Origin: Lithospermum erythrorhizon
Lineage: Eukaryota > Streptophyta > Magnoliopsida > Boraginales > Boraginaceae
Assembly: GCA_019722365.1 (NCBI GenBank)
Contig: JADFUC010000849.1
Span: forward strand, 186,001 to 250,000
DNA length: 64,000 nt
Direction: 5' to 3'
The position numbers and the translations under genes were made by a program. Below are positions 37,471 through 49,679 of this stretch, one piece after another. The notes beneath the pieces were generated by a model. That model was not told the DNA's origin. It saw nothing but the letters and a program-made list of their open reading frames with translations, and did no database searches. How positions within the stretch are numbered: position 1 is the stretch's first letter; every line of letters begins with the position of its first letter.

Positions 37471-38337
37471 ATTATATTTTTATGGATTAAAAACAACAAT
37501 TATAAAAGTCAGAACTGTGATTCTACGAATATAATAAAACAATAACATACGAGCTGCATCTTTACCGTGGATCATGATCGGAATATGTTTGAGAAATTCC
37601 TAAAAATCAACGTAGATTGCCTCTAATGTACTTCACACCAACGTATTTAACCAACCCTCTCTCAAAGGGAGCCTTTTACTGTAACTCTTTTAAAATATTA
37701 AACTCTAGAAGATGTTGGCTTGGATTTTTCCCTCATGTACCAGTTGTCTAACTATTAGGAGAGAGAGTTTTGGCCTTCTACTTCGTAAAAGTCAATAATG
37801 AATGAACAAATATTTCCATGCAAAAGACGGCCTATATATGGGCTACAATGTTTGTAACGCCTATCCCTACGAGCGAATGATGTCTCTAGAAATCCTAAGG
37901 ACAAACTCCCACAAAAAATAGGAGTGGAAGGTTCCAAAACCTTGTCCTCTTTTCTCCTCGATCTCGCGGGGTTCTACATGGAGTCTCGACAATTGAATTT
38001 CGCCCAAAGATTTATATGGTTTTATTTTAAACCCCTAAGTTATAATCGAAGTATAATTCGATTTCGTTGCCAAGGACTCTCTTAAAAATGACGAAATAGT
38101 AATATATTAGTCTATGCTAACCGAACATCATATTAATATATAGATATGACCGGGATTCCCCAAGAAGCCATCATAACCCCTAAATTCTATCGAGTTACCT
38201 AATATGTCAATTGTCTAACGATCGAACATATATTTGAACTTATAATTATTATTATTAAATGAAATAATCGGTTGTAAAATCTAATTATTCAACGGACATA
38301 TATAATTATGAGATTTTAACATCTTATATTTCCAACA
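37471..38337 (-). repeat. Element B 5' LTR
   Basis: The sense strand starts TGTTGGAAATATAAGATG at 38337. A weak primer-binding match (TTGGCATCATGAGGC on the - strand) begins just beyond the low-coordinate end. The correspondence to the two 3' LTR pieces is described under element B. Confidence 0.65.
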
Positions 38338-39100
38338 CCCAATGACCAAAGTTTGATCATTACATAAGGAACGTAAAGGATGAAAACGGCCTAAATTGAA
38401 TCGCAGATCTAAAAGAGACTTTAACAAACACGCAATCTGACGTGCTTATTTGCCCTTAATGAAATCATCATTAATGAGGAACATTAACATTTGAGATTTC
38501 TACGGCTCTAGTGATGAAATGAATATTGGAATAAGAGTAACAAAAACGATATTCAAAGCCCATAGTACATTCACCAGCCAACTAAGCAAAATAACTTAAT
38601 CAGTGCCCCAGTGTGCTGAGTTTTTAAGCCAAGGTTATGGACTTACGGGTTCAAATAGTGCGCCTTGCACATTAGAGTTGCTATTTTTCTAGTACCAATA
38701 GTTATAATAATTATATATTGGATTTAAAATGTAAAAAGACGATCTTATCCTTGTTTTTTCATATCCGTTAGATAAAAATACACTTAAAATGTCGATCTAA
38801 CGGTTCTATAGGCTAATACACTTAAAATGCTGATCTAACGGTACCATACGTACTTAAGTAGCTTGCTTAAGGAAATACTTAAGCATGTAAGTAGAGGCTC
38901 ACATATTTACTATAAAGAATGGAATGGATGTCTCTAACGTGAGTCGTTTCAACCGTCGTCCTACTTCGTCCGTTTGTTCCGCGTGCTTCAAGAGTTGTAC
39001 ATCCATGGGTAAACGGGCTAAATGACCCGACCCGCGGGTAAAATGAGCCGAACACTGTGCCTACAGTTGCATTAAAATAGCATTTAGTGTAGTTTCTAAT
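38338..39100. other. Intergenic stretch with a 39-bp duplication
   Basis: AATACACTTAAAATG followed by CGATCTAACGGT or TGATCTAACGGT occurs at about 38777 and 38816. The part at about 39005-39055 is GC-rich, with GGGCTAAATGACCCGACCCG. No gene is seen. Confidence 0.5.
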
Positions 39101-41630
39101 TTGTTGAGGGTGTGTTTTATAACACTTTTCTTATTACATGGAAGGTGAATACACTTGCCATTAATTCCTTCCCCCCCTCAATTTTTGCCTATGGCCTATT
39201 CGGCTATTCCTTACAAACCCAACCTCTCACTGTACCCTTTTTCTCCTCCCCCTCCCCCTTCCCCTCCTTGGCTATGGCATTAAAACTCACCTTTCATCTT
39301 GACCCTTGGTTACTTTTGTAACTTTCATCCAGCCCATTGTTTGCTTCTTGGGGATTATTTGCTACAATGTTTGTGCTTCAATCTTATGCTAAAAAAATGT
39401 GGCAAACATTTATTGAGGGTGGTGAGTTGCTTGGCTATGTTTGATTTCAGCTGTATCCCTACCTATTATTGTCCTCTACCTATACCTCAACTTGCATGTT
39501 GAAGTTGTGAGATGTGTGGTTGTGATGCATCCGGACATCCATTACTATCCTCAACCGTTGATATTGGTTAACGTTCTCTCTATAAATAGGTGCTTCTCGC
39601 TAATGAAGGTTTGCTTGTTTTGGAAATTGTTTAGTTTTTGCTTTGAATCGTCGTTATTTGTTTATTGCTATTGCTTCCCATTGCATTTGTATCGATCATG
39701 TAGATTTCTCGTTACTAAGTAGTTTCGAGGGCTTTTGTTAATATGTAGCATTGTAATTTTATTTCTTTTGGATGTGATAAAGATAAGGGAAGTAGGATGA
39801 ATTGAAGCCCGTATCCGACATGTAGAAGACGATTATTCTAAAGATCAGATTAAAATTTAGTTGAATGGAAAGGAAACAAATCAGGATGAACATATGGAAA
39901 AAATGTTACCCACTGAACTTTGTATGCTTAATGTGCTAGACACACACCAAACCAAGCAAATTAGTTAATTGACATCTTTAATTGAAAGTTAGCATCTAAT
40001 CATAGCAATCAAGTAGATTAACAACTACCAATATCTAAATTTTTAATGCTCAAGGTTGCGCTTCCTATTCTTTGTTTGTTTGTTAATCTCAAGCAATTAT
40101 AGTTATAGCCAAGTTGATTTATATTTATTATGGCTTGTCTATTTAATTTACATATTTTTTCACAAATTTTTTTCTATTGTAGTTATCTTGTAACGGTCTA
40201 AATCATTTGGTTGTTATCGTTATGTACCTGGGATGATTTTGGATAATATGGATTTCTTATAGTTCTATCCGATTGTTTCAGGCTATGTCGCCTCGATAAC
40301 CAACTCCACATTAATGTATACCGAGCCAGAAATCGCAAAAGAAATTTAAGTATTCCTGCACGCTTAATGTTTGATTTAAGTATAATGGTTCGCTTGCTAC
40401 CTCCCATCGAAACCTCAGAAGAATCGCCCAATTATCGCGCAACATTTCTCCTTCACCTAACTCCACTTCAAGCCGCTCATTTGAAAACATGCAGTGATAA
40501 TATAGTTGATGATAGTGCTATGATTTTGCATGCCTCAGATATTCATTTGTTACGTGATTGTGTATAGGTTACATATTTAAATAGATTATAATTACATGTA
40601 TCATTTCTTTGATATATAATTAACTTATGAATAAATGTGGAATACATGCACCGATGTTAATTTTTAATTATATCTCGTTGCCAAGTGAGATCTCACACGA
40701 GTGTTCCTTTCGAGTTTTAGTATGAGTACTATACTATGGTTCACGCATTAGTATAACTTCGGCTCCGACATCTTTGCATAGATAACTGTGATTTCTATTA
40801 TCCTTTTTGCTATTCGCGGATTCGCCTATATGAATTGATGTCATATACATTAATCCCCTTCTATGTATACTCGAAGTTCTAATCTCTACTATCTCGAACA
40901 ATGAATGCAGTGTGCTCGATTCCTCGTTGTAGAAACAGCTTCCAAATTTACTTACCGACTACTCAATAGGTTCTTTGCGAAGGACCTTGTGGATCTAAAA
41001 GTCATTCCCCGTACGCAATAAAAAACATCATTTCCAAATAAAGAGGTGTGCCTCACTGTTTACATGTGTGCTTTTATGTCTTAATTCTCCCTTAGTGCCT
41101 GAAGTTCCACCATTATGTATAGAGTACTCTTTTTGTGTAACGAATTACTTCATAAATAAGTCACAGCCCAATATAATACCTGCCAAATTGTTACTAAATT
41201 TATTCCCAATTCGCATATTCTGAAACTCTGAATCGGCATATTTTGTAAGCTCATCCATATATTATGTGCTCCTCCATATGTTATAAACCTAACAATAAGA
41301 ATACTCTTCTAAACATCCTTCTTCCCGTAGCCAAGGATTACCGGACACGGCTACGCGAATCTCCCCAGATGATGAACCGTACTATGTCAAGGCAAGAATT
41401 GTTTCAAAAAAGTTACCCAAACCCGGCATTGACTACACGCGTGTTGTGCACTAAAAAATGTTACATCATCGACGAGGTTACCATATCAAGTATATCTTCT
41501 TACAACTAATTATATATAAAAAAAAATTTGTTCATGATAAATATATGTATTTCCTTCTAGCAATGTGTCCCTTTTCGTCTCATGTTGTCTTTAGTTGATG
41601 AATCTTTATTTTATCTTGTTTTACATTTCA
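39101..41630. other. Decayed sequence, possibly part of a Helitron
   Basis: Several frames of 60-93 codons occur but none shows family resemblance I can defend. The stretch lies upstream of the RPA1-like piece and could be the remains of the same element. Confidence 0.25.
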
Positions 41631-41639
41631 TAGGCTTGT

Positions 41640-42150
41640 TGTAGCAGTAGATATATTTGATTACACTGGGAGAGTGACTGTTAGAGCTATTGAATTGGTG
41701 GCTCAACAAACACTGCCAAACTATCCCAACTACTTAAGCTGGTTTGTTCTTGTCACTGGAACATAATCTGCAATATGTCATCATATCTAAATGTAGCCTA
41801 CTTTAATCTTAGGCGTGAAGCAATTAATTTAGACCCCATACATACGGAACTCTAAAAAATAAGCAGCTCTTAGTCCTCCCTTCACCGACATACTGAACCC
41901 AAAGTGGTACCAGTAATCGCTTCTTCTAGCTTACTTTGATGATATAGATCCCTCCAATGCCGGATCTCTTGGAATTGATCCTGATACATATCCAGGTAGT
42001 TCATCCATTGTTGGGGAATCTTCTGTCTTCTTAAGCTCTGACATTACATATTTGAGTTCCACTCCTCGGTAAATCGACACGCAAAGCAGTGCTTCCCATT
42101 TCACCTTCACTCAAGAGGCGTACGGATGACGTGTCAATTGCTATGGTTAG
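41640..42150 (+). pseudogene. RPA1-like fragment, Helitron-type
   Basis: After a possible acceptor at about 41633, a frame reads RLVVAVDIFDYTGRVTVRAI, followed by AQQTL. The D-x-TGRVT pattern followed by an A-Q-x-L helix recalls the C-terminal OB fold of replication protein A large-subunit-like proteins that plant Helitrons carry. Further pieces at 41937-42150 read GSLGIDPDTYPGSS and KRRTDDVSIAMV, like the acidic/basic tail of these proteins. No Rep or helicase motif was found, so this is at best a relic. Similarity was judged from memory only. Confidence 0.4.
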
Positions 42151-43480
42151 CCACTTATAGTTTCTTCATACATCAAAAATTCTTTTAGTTTTACTCGTGC
42201 ATTGGCTCATGCTTTCATATTTCTTTTTATTTTATTACTTATTGATTATGCTAACTAAATCCAAGAAATGTTTCTCGACGATAAGCAAGGACGATCCCGC
42301 AAATGCAAAGGTTTCTAGCTGTCTTCGATCCTCAAGTTTGGATTCAACGCTCGCATAATCGCCCACCAGCATTTTATGCATAAAACTCTTTGTGTATCTG
42401 CCATTATAACACTTATGCTGCTGCAATTTAATATAGTAGGTTGAGTAAATTCGTAGCCGATCAACCGAATTTTTACTTAGTTTACATAGTAAAGAATTAG
42501 AGTAAATAATACAGCTTGCTATAATATTTCCTTCTCGTGGAATGTACGATAACATCAGTTTTAACTCACATTCAACTTAGTCACGTATACTATTCCTGCA
42601 AACTGTAATATATCTTAATCAATGTGCTTTGGGCTCAGTTGTCCATCCTAGTCAATAACGTGTGTAGTTTGCATTAAATATCTTTGGTTTCATTTGTTGA
42701 TTGTTTATTTTTTTTACCCCTTGCAATATATGTGTAGCCAGTAGTCATCCTTCTTTGGTTAGATTGACTTAAAAAAGTATGATGTTTATGTGATATTGAA
42801 ATGGCAAAGCAGCGGAATCGATAGCTAAAAGTGAGTCGATGTTTGCTTTATGCTTAATAAATCTTTTTTCATTGATCATCTTGCCTTATTGTTACATGTA
42901 AAGGTACCACACTTTTTTTTAGAACAATCAAAAAGAACTTATAAATTTGCCATTGTTTCACCAGTTTCTCATCACTTCATTCATTACTTGGAGAAAACTA
43001 AGTAAGATTTTAAAATTGAAGGAACACATTGTATGTACTATCTTTTTTTAAATGAATAAACATTGTAAAAATGACAATTCACTTGGAGAGGTATTTGGCT
43101 TCTTTTACAATATGAATCAAACTCTATCAGGTCTATTGTTTAATGGGATATCCAATGTAAGCTAGCTTTCGCATACTGAAATTTTAACCTTCAACTGATT
43201 CAGTACTTGGACAATCATTCTTATCATCCTAGATTGTAAGTTAACAAACATATTGAATCAAATAAAGTAAATATTGCATTAGAATAAATTAAAGATTACC
43301 TCCATTCATTAAAACTTGTTCAGGATCACTTTCATTTATTTAACGATGCATTTAACTTGGTTATCTTAATCAACAATTTTGCAATTATAAAACCCAAAGC
43401 ATAAGATTTCTTTCTTGCATCGACATAAAAAAAAGATTACGCACTCCAACGCATGACTGACCTAATCTACCCATAGACCT
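42151..43480. other. AT-rich intergenic stretch
   Basis: A 106-codon frame on the - strand (42235-42555) has no family resemblance and ordinary composition. I see no transposon ends. Confidence 0.35.
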
Positions 43481-43648
43481 TGACACGGGGGCATGATTGG
43501 TTCACTAACACACACGCTAGTTTACAGGGGCAAACTGGATACAACATTACCATACAAAAGAAAGAACCAGATTTTTAACAAGTCCATGTTCCTGAACCTA
43601 CAACCTCCTAGAACCATAAGATCATATGATCCTATGGTACTCCTTTGT

Positions 43649-43994
43649 CTAGCTAAAGACAACTTCCACACCCTCATTGCCCAAGACCAACATCTCCAAC
43701 TCTAGAGCATTATTGATGAAGAAGAACAACTGGTAACCTATCATCATCCCACGATCCCTTGTCATATTATCCCATTGATCTTCACGGAAATGGCCTAGGC
43801 TGATATCTACTTTCCAGGTTCGAACACCATTCCTTATCATAATCTGATTCATCTCGTGGAAGTAGTTCGCAATGTTCAAGGACATCTCCTGTTATATGAC
43901 ACAGTACAAGGTGATTGTGGAGAACATAATTTATAACATGTCTCAAACATAAACATAAGCCTTTACTGATGGATTCACTAGGACAAAACCACAT
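43649..43994 (-). pseudogene. Possible B3-domain-like fragment
   Basis: On the - strand a frame has RTWKV, then W-x-x-MTRDRGMMIGYQLFFF. The B3 DNA-binding fold of plant transcription factors has a similar order: a TW-V strand, then a Trp, then a glycine turn before a hydrophobic strand. The fragment is too short and the upstream frame (43782-43994) overlaps in another register, so a frameshift would be needed. I am unsure that it ever was a gene. Confidence 0.25.
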
Positions 43995-43999
43995 TATAC

Positions 44000-46700
44000 T
44001 AACAAATATAATTACAACAACTTATTTCATCAACTAATAAGTGTAAATTAACACTGTAAAAAACCATTACATTACATCATTAACTTCTTTTTTTAACCTT
44101 CACGAATAGCTTTAAATATTATTTACTCACCAAAGGCCTATTTGCTACATAGGTTAAGGCAGTGTAGTGTCGATGACCTGAAATTAGCGATAAGATACTC
44201 ATATTAGTTACTGGTTATATACTTTCTATATTGTGTTTTAGATGATACAAACATCAACTACTGGAAGAAGCTATTTATAGACTCATATGGATAACTTATA
44301 TATTCATAGAATATTTCACAAAAAAGATGAATACTAACCTTAGCAGTTAAAACAGTTGCTCCAACAGTTGAAATCATCACTTGACTACACTCCACTCTTC
44401 AAAAAGTACAACCACTCTAGATTTTTTCATCCTCAAGATCAGGAACTAGCTACCGTACATCACCAACCCCTCCTTTTTTTGGACAAAAATACACTCCACA
44501 TATAACCTATATTTGTCAATAGCCATAAAACACTATCCAAAACTAACAAAGTCGTTGTAAATATCAGCTACCAACTCTATTCTTATTTCTTTTATTATCG
44601 AATGTGACTATGTCTCTACTTTATCCAACCTAATCCTATTCTCTATTGCTTGTCTAATTAGAAAATATGGCCATATGGCCTCTTTATTTAGCTAAATTAT
44701 TTTCCAACCCATTAGGCGGCTTAGCCTCTTTACATTAGGCCATACGCTAATATGAGCTCATATATCAGAGCATGGTTAATCTCCATTAGGCCGTTGTGAG
44801 CTAAATTATTTTTTTTCCTGCCTTTTTATTAGTTCCATATTACATTTCATCAACTAAGACAAAAGTTTATTTCAAGTTATTAGACTAGTAAACTAAACTA
44901 ATCTAAAGTGTAACGAAATCTTTGTTGCTTATTTTCATAATTTATAATTTCTGTATCTACATGACGGGTAACTCCTTCAATTACGGTAAATAATTTTCTC
45001 TTTATGTATTCATAGCCAACTTTTCCTCATTTAGGCCCCAATGTATTCCGGATTTCAAAATAACTTTATCCATTGATCTTGCCTACACCGGTTATTAAAG
45101 TGCTATGGCCTCCTATTTCATTCCCCGGTGTTATATCATACAGTGTGCCTGCCTACAATAATTAACAATTATATTGAAGTTAATACATAGTAGAAACAGA
45201 TTAAAATTTCTAAATGTTTCCTAAGAAACATTAAACATTCGAAAAGTTTTTTTTACATATAGAAACGAAAAGTTAATATAAGTTTGAAATTAATTTGTTT
45301 CCAAATAGATCAATGTTAAATTTTGTTTATCATTTTCAAATTAGGTAGCTTATAGTTTGTTATTTTAAGAATATATATGTCATCTACTATAGAGAAGTGT
45401 TCTTATATATGCTCTCGGAAATTCTCCGACGTTTGAGATCGTTACAATTGTCAATTAACCTCCATTTAGATTTAACTTTTATACATTTTTCAAATAATAT
45501 TGATTATGAAAATATCTAATCTCTAACATATATAAAAGTCTGAATAAGTTTTGTGTTTATTCTGATTCTTCTCCATGAGTCCTAATAGTAGTTAACTACT
45601 AATAATTCTATTTTTTTAATTAATAAGTACCTACTATATAAATCACAATCCTAACTAAATTCATTTATATCTATATCTACTACCGAAGATATTAGTGATT
45701 AAACTTCATATCGGTAGAATAAGAATATTAGAGAATGAATTTTATATCGGTAAATAAATAGTATACTTTTGTGCAGGTCCGATGTATTGTTTAAAGTTTT
45801 ACACTTACCCGTGTATTATTTAGTGCTTGTCCACTTGCCCCTGTATTATTTTAAATGTTGCACACTTTTTCCATTATTAACTTTCTTTAGAATAATTTAA
45901 TAAAAATATTTTATAATGTATCTTGATACAATGAACCCGCTTTGGAAAAATTAACACAAATGCAAAATAATTTATGGCTTGATTGGTCATTGCTCAATCT
46001 GTTGGTTTGTAAGCAGTTGGTAACTCAGCAAAGGCCGTTTGATTTGATGTAGTCTTGGACTTGGACTTGGACTTGGATTTGAGACTTGGATTTGAGGTTT
46101 GGATATATGTTAGGACAGATTGCTCTTGTGACCTACAGAATTTGGATTTATGCTTGGATTTGGATGTTCGGATATAAGCACGGACGGTCAATGATCACCG
46201 AAATTTGGTTGGATGTGGCGAATTTGGATAAATGTACGGGTGTGTGATCCTAAGACTAGATCTGAGCTTAGTCTTGGGCATCGGCTTGGATATGGTCCGA
46301 GTCGGGATGAATTAGCAACTTTGATCCCGTATGGTTGTGTGGACTTGATTTTGGTCTTTAGACTTAGTCGTGGGACTGAGACTTGGATTTAGATGTTAAC
46401 ATGGGTGCACTTAAGCAGATCCGTACAAGCCCAGGTAGCTCGAGGTGATTAGCGTACTCTTGACTGTTTATCTTTGTGTGGATATGCTTGTTTAGTCCAA
46501 GGGGGTGCATAGCGACTTGCTGAGTGTTTTTTGACGGAGGCAGAGGCTATCACGATTTGTATCCACGAAGTTTTAGAGGCCTTTGTGGCTAAGATCACAT
46601 AGTGATTTGATATATGAGGGTCGGCTTGATCAGTTACCGTCGAATTTTGGATGTTAATCCTAAATTTACTGTATTTGTGCAGTAATTCAACCTACTTCCT
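44000..46700. other. AT-rich intergenic stretch with small repeats
   Basis: A 12-bp palindrome GGCCATATGGCC lies near 44671. A hexanucleotide run TTGGAC, about four units, lies near 46050-46078. No gene is recognised. Confidence 0.45.
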
Positions 46701-46702
46701 AG

Positions 46703-46804
46703 CTTTAGGCACCTATTTTGGTTTTGGAGTTGAAGATTTTTATATTCTTCCCTCCGTTCCTCAATTTAGGTGCCTATTCTGGCTTTTTGGTTGAAGATTT
46801 CTAT
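46703..46804. repeat. Tandem duplication, ~60 bp
   Basis: TAGG-(CA/TG)CCTATT-TGG-TTTTTGG-GTTGAAGATTT-TAT occurs at about 46703 and again at about 46767. A CCTCCGTTCCTC stretch lies between the copies. Confidence 0.75.
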
Positions 46805-47081
46805 GTTTTTTGTGGTGGTTCTGTGGTGGTTTTCACATGAAAAATAACAAATTTCAGAGGTTTTCTTCTTGGAGAAATACCTACAGAGCTTTTTATGCTA
46901 AATTCTCTCAGAGGATTTTTGTTGGCTTTTTCATGTGTGTTTGATGATTAATTTAGAGCATATTTATAGGCTTTAGAACTTTCTTGAATTGGTTGATCGA
47001 ATTTTGGTGGATTATGATGCTTGTTGATTTTGAAGCAATATCTAGACAATCAAATTTTTGGAAACTCACTCTCCTATAATA

Positions 47082-47103
47082 ATAAAAGAGGCGCCTCTTT
47101 TAT
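47082..47103. repeat. Perfect 22-bp palindrome
   Basis: The core is AAAAGAGGCGCCTCTTTT with two further matching pairs on each side. It follows TCTCCTATAATAAT, a context that resembles the 5' start of some plant Helitrons (TC tip followed by CTATAATAAAAGAGG). Confidence 0.85.
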
Positions 47104-47977
47104 GTCACCCTAAGATTTTTCTAGATTAAAAATATTTTCGTATTAATGCATTTAGCTGATATATTAAGTGCCTTAGTAACTTCGGAGGAAACACATTTGG
47201 GTTTAAAATTAGTATTAATTAATATAAACCCTGATTTTAACTTCAATTAATTTTAGGGGATTATTTTCCGGAAACCTTTATTATTTACACGTGTTCAATT
47301 TTCTTTGGAATTTCCGTGAAACCACGATCTCAGTATGCTTCATCATCGTTAATCCTTATTTAATTAATTTAACTAATTGAAATAAATTGAACACAATATT
47401 ACTCTTGACCATCAATTAATTTTTATTTCGTATTTTTAAAAAAATTATATTGGTATCATTGTATATATTTTTAAAAATACTTTCATAATATTATTTACCT
47501 GTAATTTTTCAAAAAATACTACTTTCTTACAATTAATGAAAGCTAAACCTTTTAAAGTAAGACTTCGATGGTGGCAATTGTATCTCTAACTCAATTTAAT
47601 TGATATTTTTAATTTTAACGTGTCACACTTTGATCATGAATATTATGAAAAATATGAAAAAATAATACTATTAAAATATTTCAAATCGAATCCAATAATA
47701 TCAATTTTATATTTATTTAAATAAAAATAAAAACTACTTGATTGTCAAAGATTGAAAATAAAAAACAAAAATATCATCTAAATTAAATTGGAGGGAGCAT
47801 GTTGTAAATATAAAAATGATTATAAAAAGATTAAAGTAATGAGAGTAAATATCATTGAGGGTAAAATGGTCTAACACATTAGATATTTTGGAGGGAATAA
47901 GTCACACAAATAGAGAATATAATACACTTGCCATCAATTTTGATTGAGATTTGGATATTTGGGGATCGTGTGAAACA
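47104..47977. other. AT-rich stretch after the palindrome
   Basis: I see no gene. If the palindrome marks a Helitron start, its hairpin and CTRR end were not found in the following sequence. Confidence 0.35.
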
Positions 47978-49017
47978 TTTTTTTTTTTGATAATCAACCG
48001 ATGAATTTTATTTATGAAAAAAGAGATTACAAACTATTCTAAATATCTATAACCAAAAATAAAATAGAAGTAAGGGAAAAACCCCCAAAACCAACTCTAA
48101 GGGCCAAGGGAAAACGGATACAAAGGGTGGACATGGAAACTGACCATGAGTTTATGAAGCTGCCACTGAAGCATGGGCGATCGGGCCGCCTTTGAGCCCT
48201 TAGTCAGATATGGTATAGTTATAAGGGCGTTATAAATAAAGTCTCCACATGAAGGAACCCTCATTTGATAGTAATCTCCTACTGTAGTTTTGAGAGAAAA
48301 CAAAAAGTCTCTTGAGAATTTTGCGATTTTCAGGGTTCGACTTGAGCCTCGGATTATTTCGTCGATTCCGCTGGTACTAAAGCTGCCATAGTCCAATTAT
48401 CCACTCTTGTAGTTTGTTTGGAGGTAACGCCTTCCATCTTTGCTCAGTAGTCGAAAATCCAAAGGTCATCTGTTGCCTACGAAATGATAAGGTTCTTGCG
48501 TTTATTTGGTGAAAAGGACATATATTAACGCGTGCGTAGCGAGGTTTCTATTCTTTCAACAATTTATAAAGCTGGATCTACTGGACTTTTTCTTTTGATG
48601 AGATTATACGATGTGGGTGTTAGATTAGTGATAAGCCTCCATAAATGCCTAATTTTTTTAAAGTAGATTTATACGCCTGTCGATTAAAATTTATGTGTTT
48701 GCTCCCTTTGACTTATGACTGACCATGTTCCTGTAGTGATTCTTTGAATGCATGGTATGATGTATTAACCATGAAAGTACCTTTTGTATGATGTTTCCAA
48801 AGTGGTATGATGTATTAGCGTGAAATACCCTTTGTGCTTGATGTTTCAAAGTGGTATATACGAGATTAACTTTATTGAATTGTTGCAGTGGTATTTGTAA
48901 GATTTCTTGTACGTGTATGGGTAGAAAATGGGCTTTTAAAGCAGTGATGTCCCATGTCCCAATATCTGGATCTATGAAGTCTGAGAGTATATGTCTTGTG
49001 GTTGTTCTTTGGTCCAA
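47978..49017 (-). mobile_element. 5'-truncated LINE, 3' part of ORF2
   Basis: The - strand ends in a run of 11 A (47978-47988 on the + strand as T), fitting a LINE poly(A) tail. The frame 49017-48691 reads DFIDPDIGTWDI, then LKAHFLPIHVQEILQIPL, the pattern that joins the reverse transcriptase to the zinc-finger segment of plant LINE ORF2 proteins. The frame 48396-48097 lies where the RNase H part is expected but shows no clear motif. A 50-bp tandem duplication (48754-48803 and 48804-48852) sits inside the coding remnant. The absence of RT motifs upstream means 5' truncation, as is common for LINEs. Confidence 0.65.
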
Positions 49018-49304
49018 ATAGGATTTTGGGTGCTAATTAAATTATACAGGTGGATAGGATGCAACTTTTAAACAATACAACGGGATTGGTGATGCCATAA
49101 CTCTATAACCATTATGCCTAGTTGATGTTATATGCTTATAGTTTAATATTACATAATATATAAATAAAAGCATAAGATGCATCAATATATTATTCTTTAA
49201 ATAATAAAAATTGTTTATGTTACATAATATATTATTCAATATATTATTAAAAGAGAAATGATTCTACTTTGTATTTTGACTAATATAGCCTTCTTTAAAC
49301 AGCA

Positions 49305-49670
49305 AATTTATTTACTTTTTAATAACATATTATTAAAATAGAAATATTCATCATAATATTGTAAAATAATAAGATTGTATGTGAATTATTTTTATTATAC
49401 TATTGAAAAATGTTTAATTTTAAATATTAATTAAAAGTTGTAATTATTATTCTTCAAAAAATAAAAGTTGTACTATAAAAGTTATTTATTTTTCAATAAC
49501 ATAATACTAAAATAGAAATATTCATCATAATATTACAAAGTAATAAATGTATATTAATTCTTTTGCATATACTATAAATGTTATTAATGTTAAAATAGAA
49601 ATATTTATAATAATATGTGAATTCTTTTGATTATTCTTTAAATAATAAAAGTTGTTTAGTGTTAAAAAAA
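49305..49670. repeat. Very AT-rich diverged tandem repeat
   Basis: AAAATAGAAATATTCATCAT or a close variant recurs at about 49336, 49512 and 49594, each near ATAATAAAAGTTGT-type sequence. Unit length varies from 80 to 176 bp. Confidence 0.55.
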
Positions 49671-49679
49671 TATTATTCT

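Larger units (their letters stand above)
21700..38337 (-). mobile_element. Ty1/Copia element B, split by element A
   Basis: The 5' LTR is at about 37471-38337 and the 3' LTR is in two pieces, about 21700-21920 and 30801-31563. The first piece matches 37563-37745 (CGGAATATGTT, CACCAACGTAT, CTTTTAAAATATTAAA, GGATTTTTCCC in order). The second matches 37733-38337 (AAGCCATC, AACCCCTAA, CAATTGTCTAAC, GAGATTTTAACATCT, ATTTCCAACA). Element A lies exactly between the pieces. Element B has a polypurine tract beside the 3' LTR (31564-31576) and decayed pol on the - strand. A weak primer-binding match near 37452-37468 reads TTGGCATCATGAGGC on the - strand. The order integrase, RT, RNase H fits Copia. The low-coordinate border is approximate and I could not find the target duplication. 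Confidence 0.7.

Noticed and set aside
39441..39722. 93-codon hydrophobic frame
   Set aside because: Composition follows T-rich DNA, and no signal or membrane protein family is recognisable.
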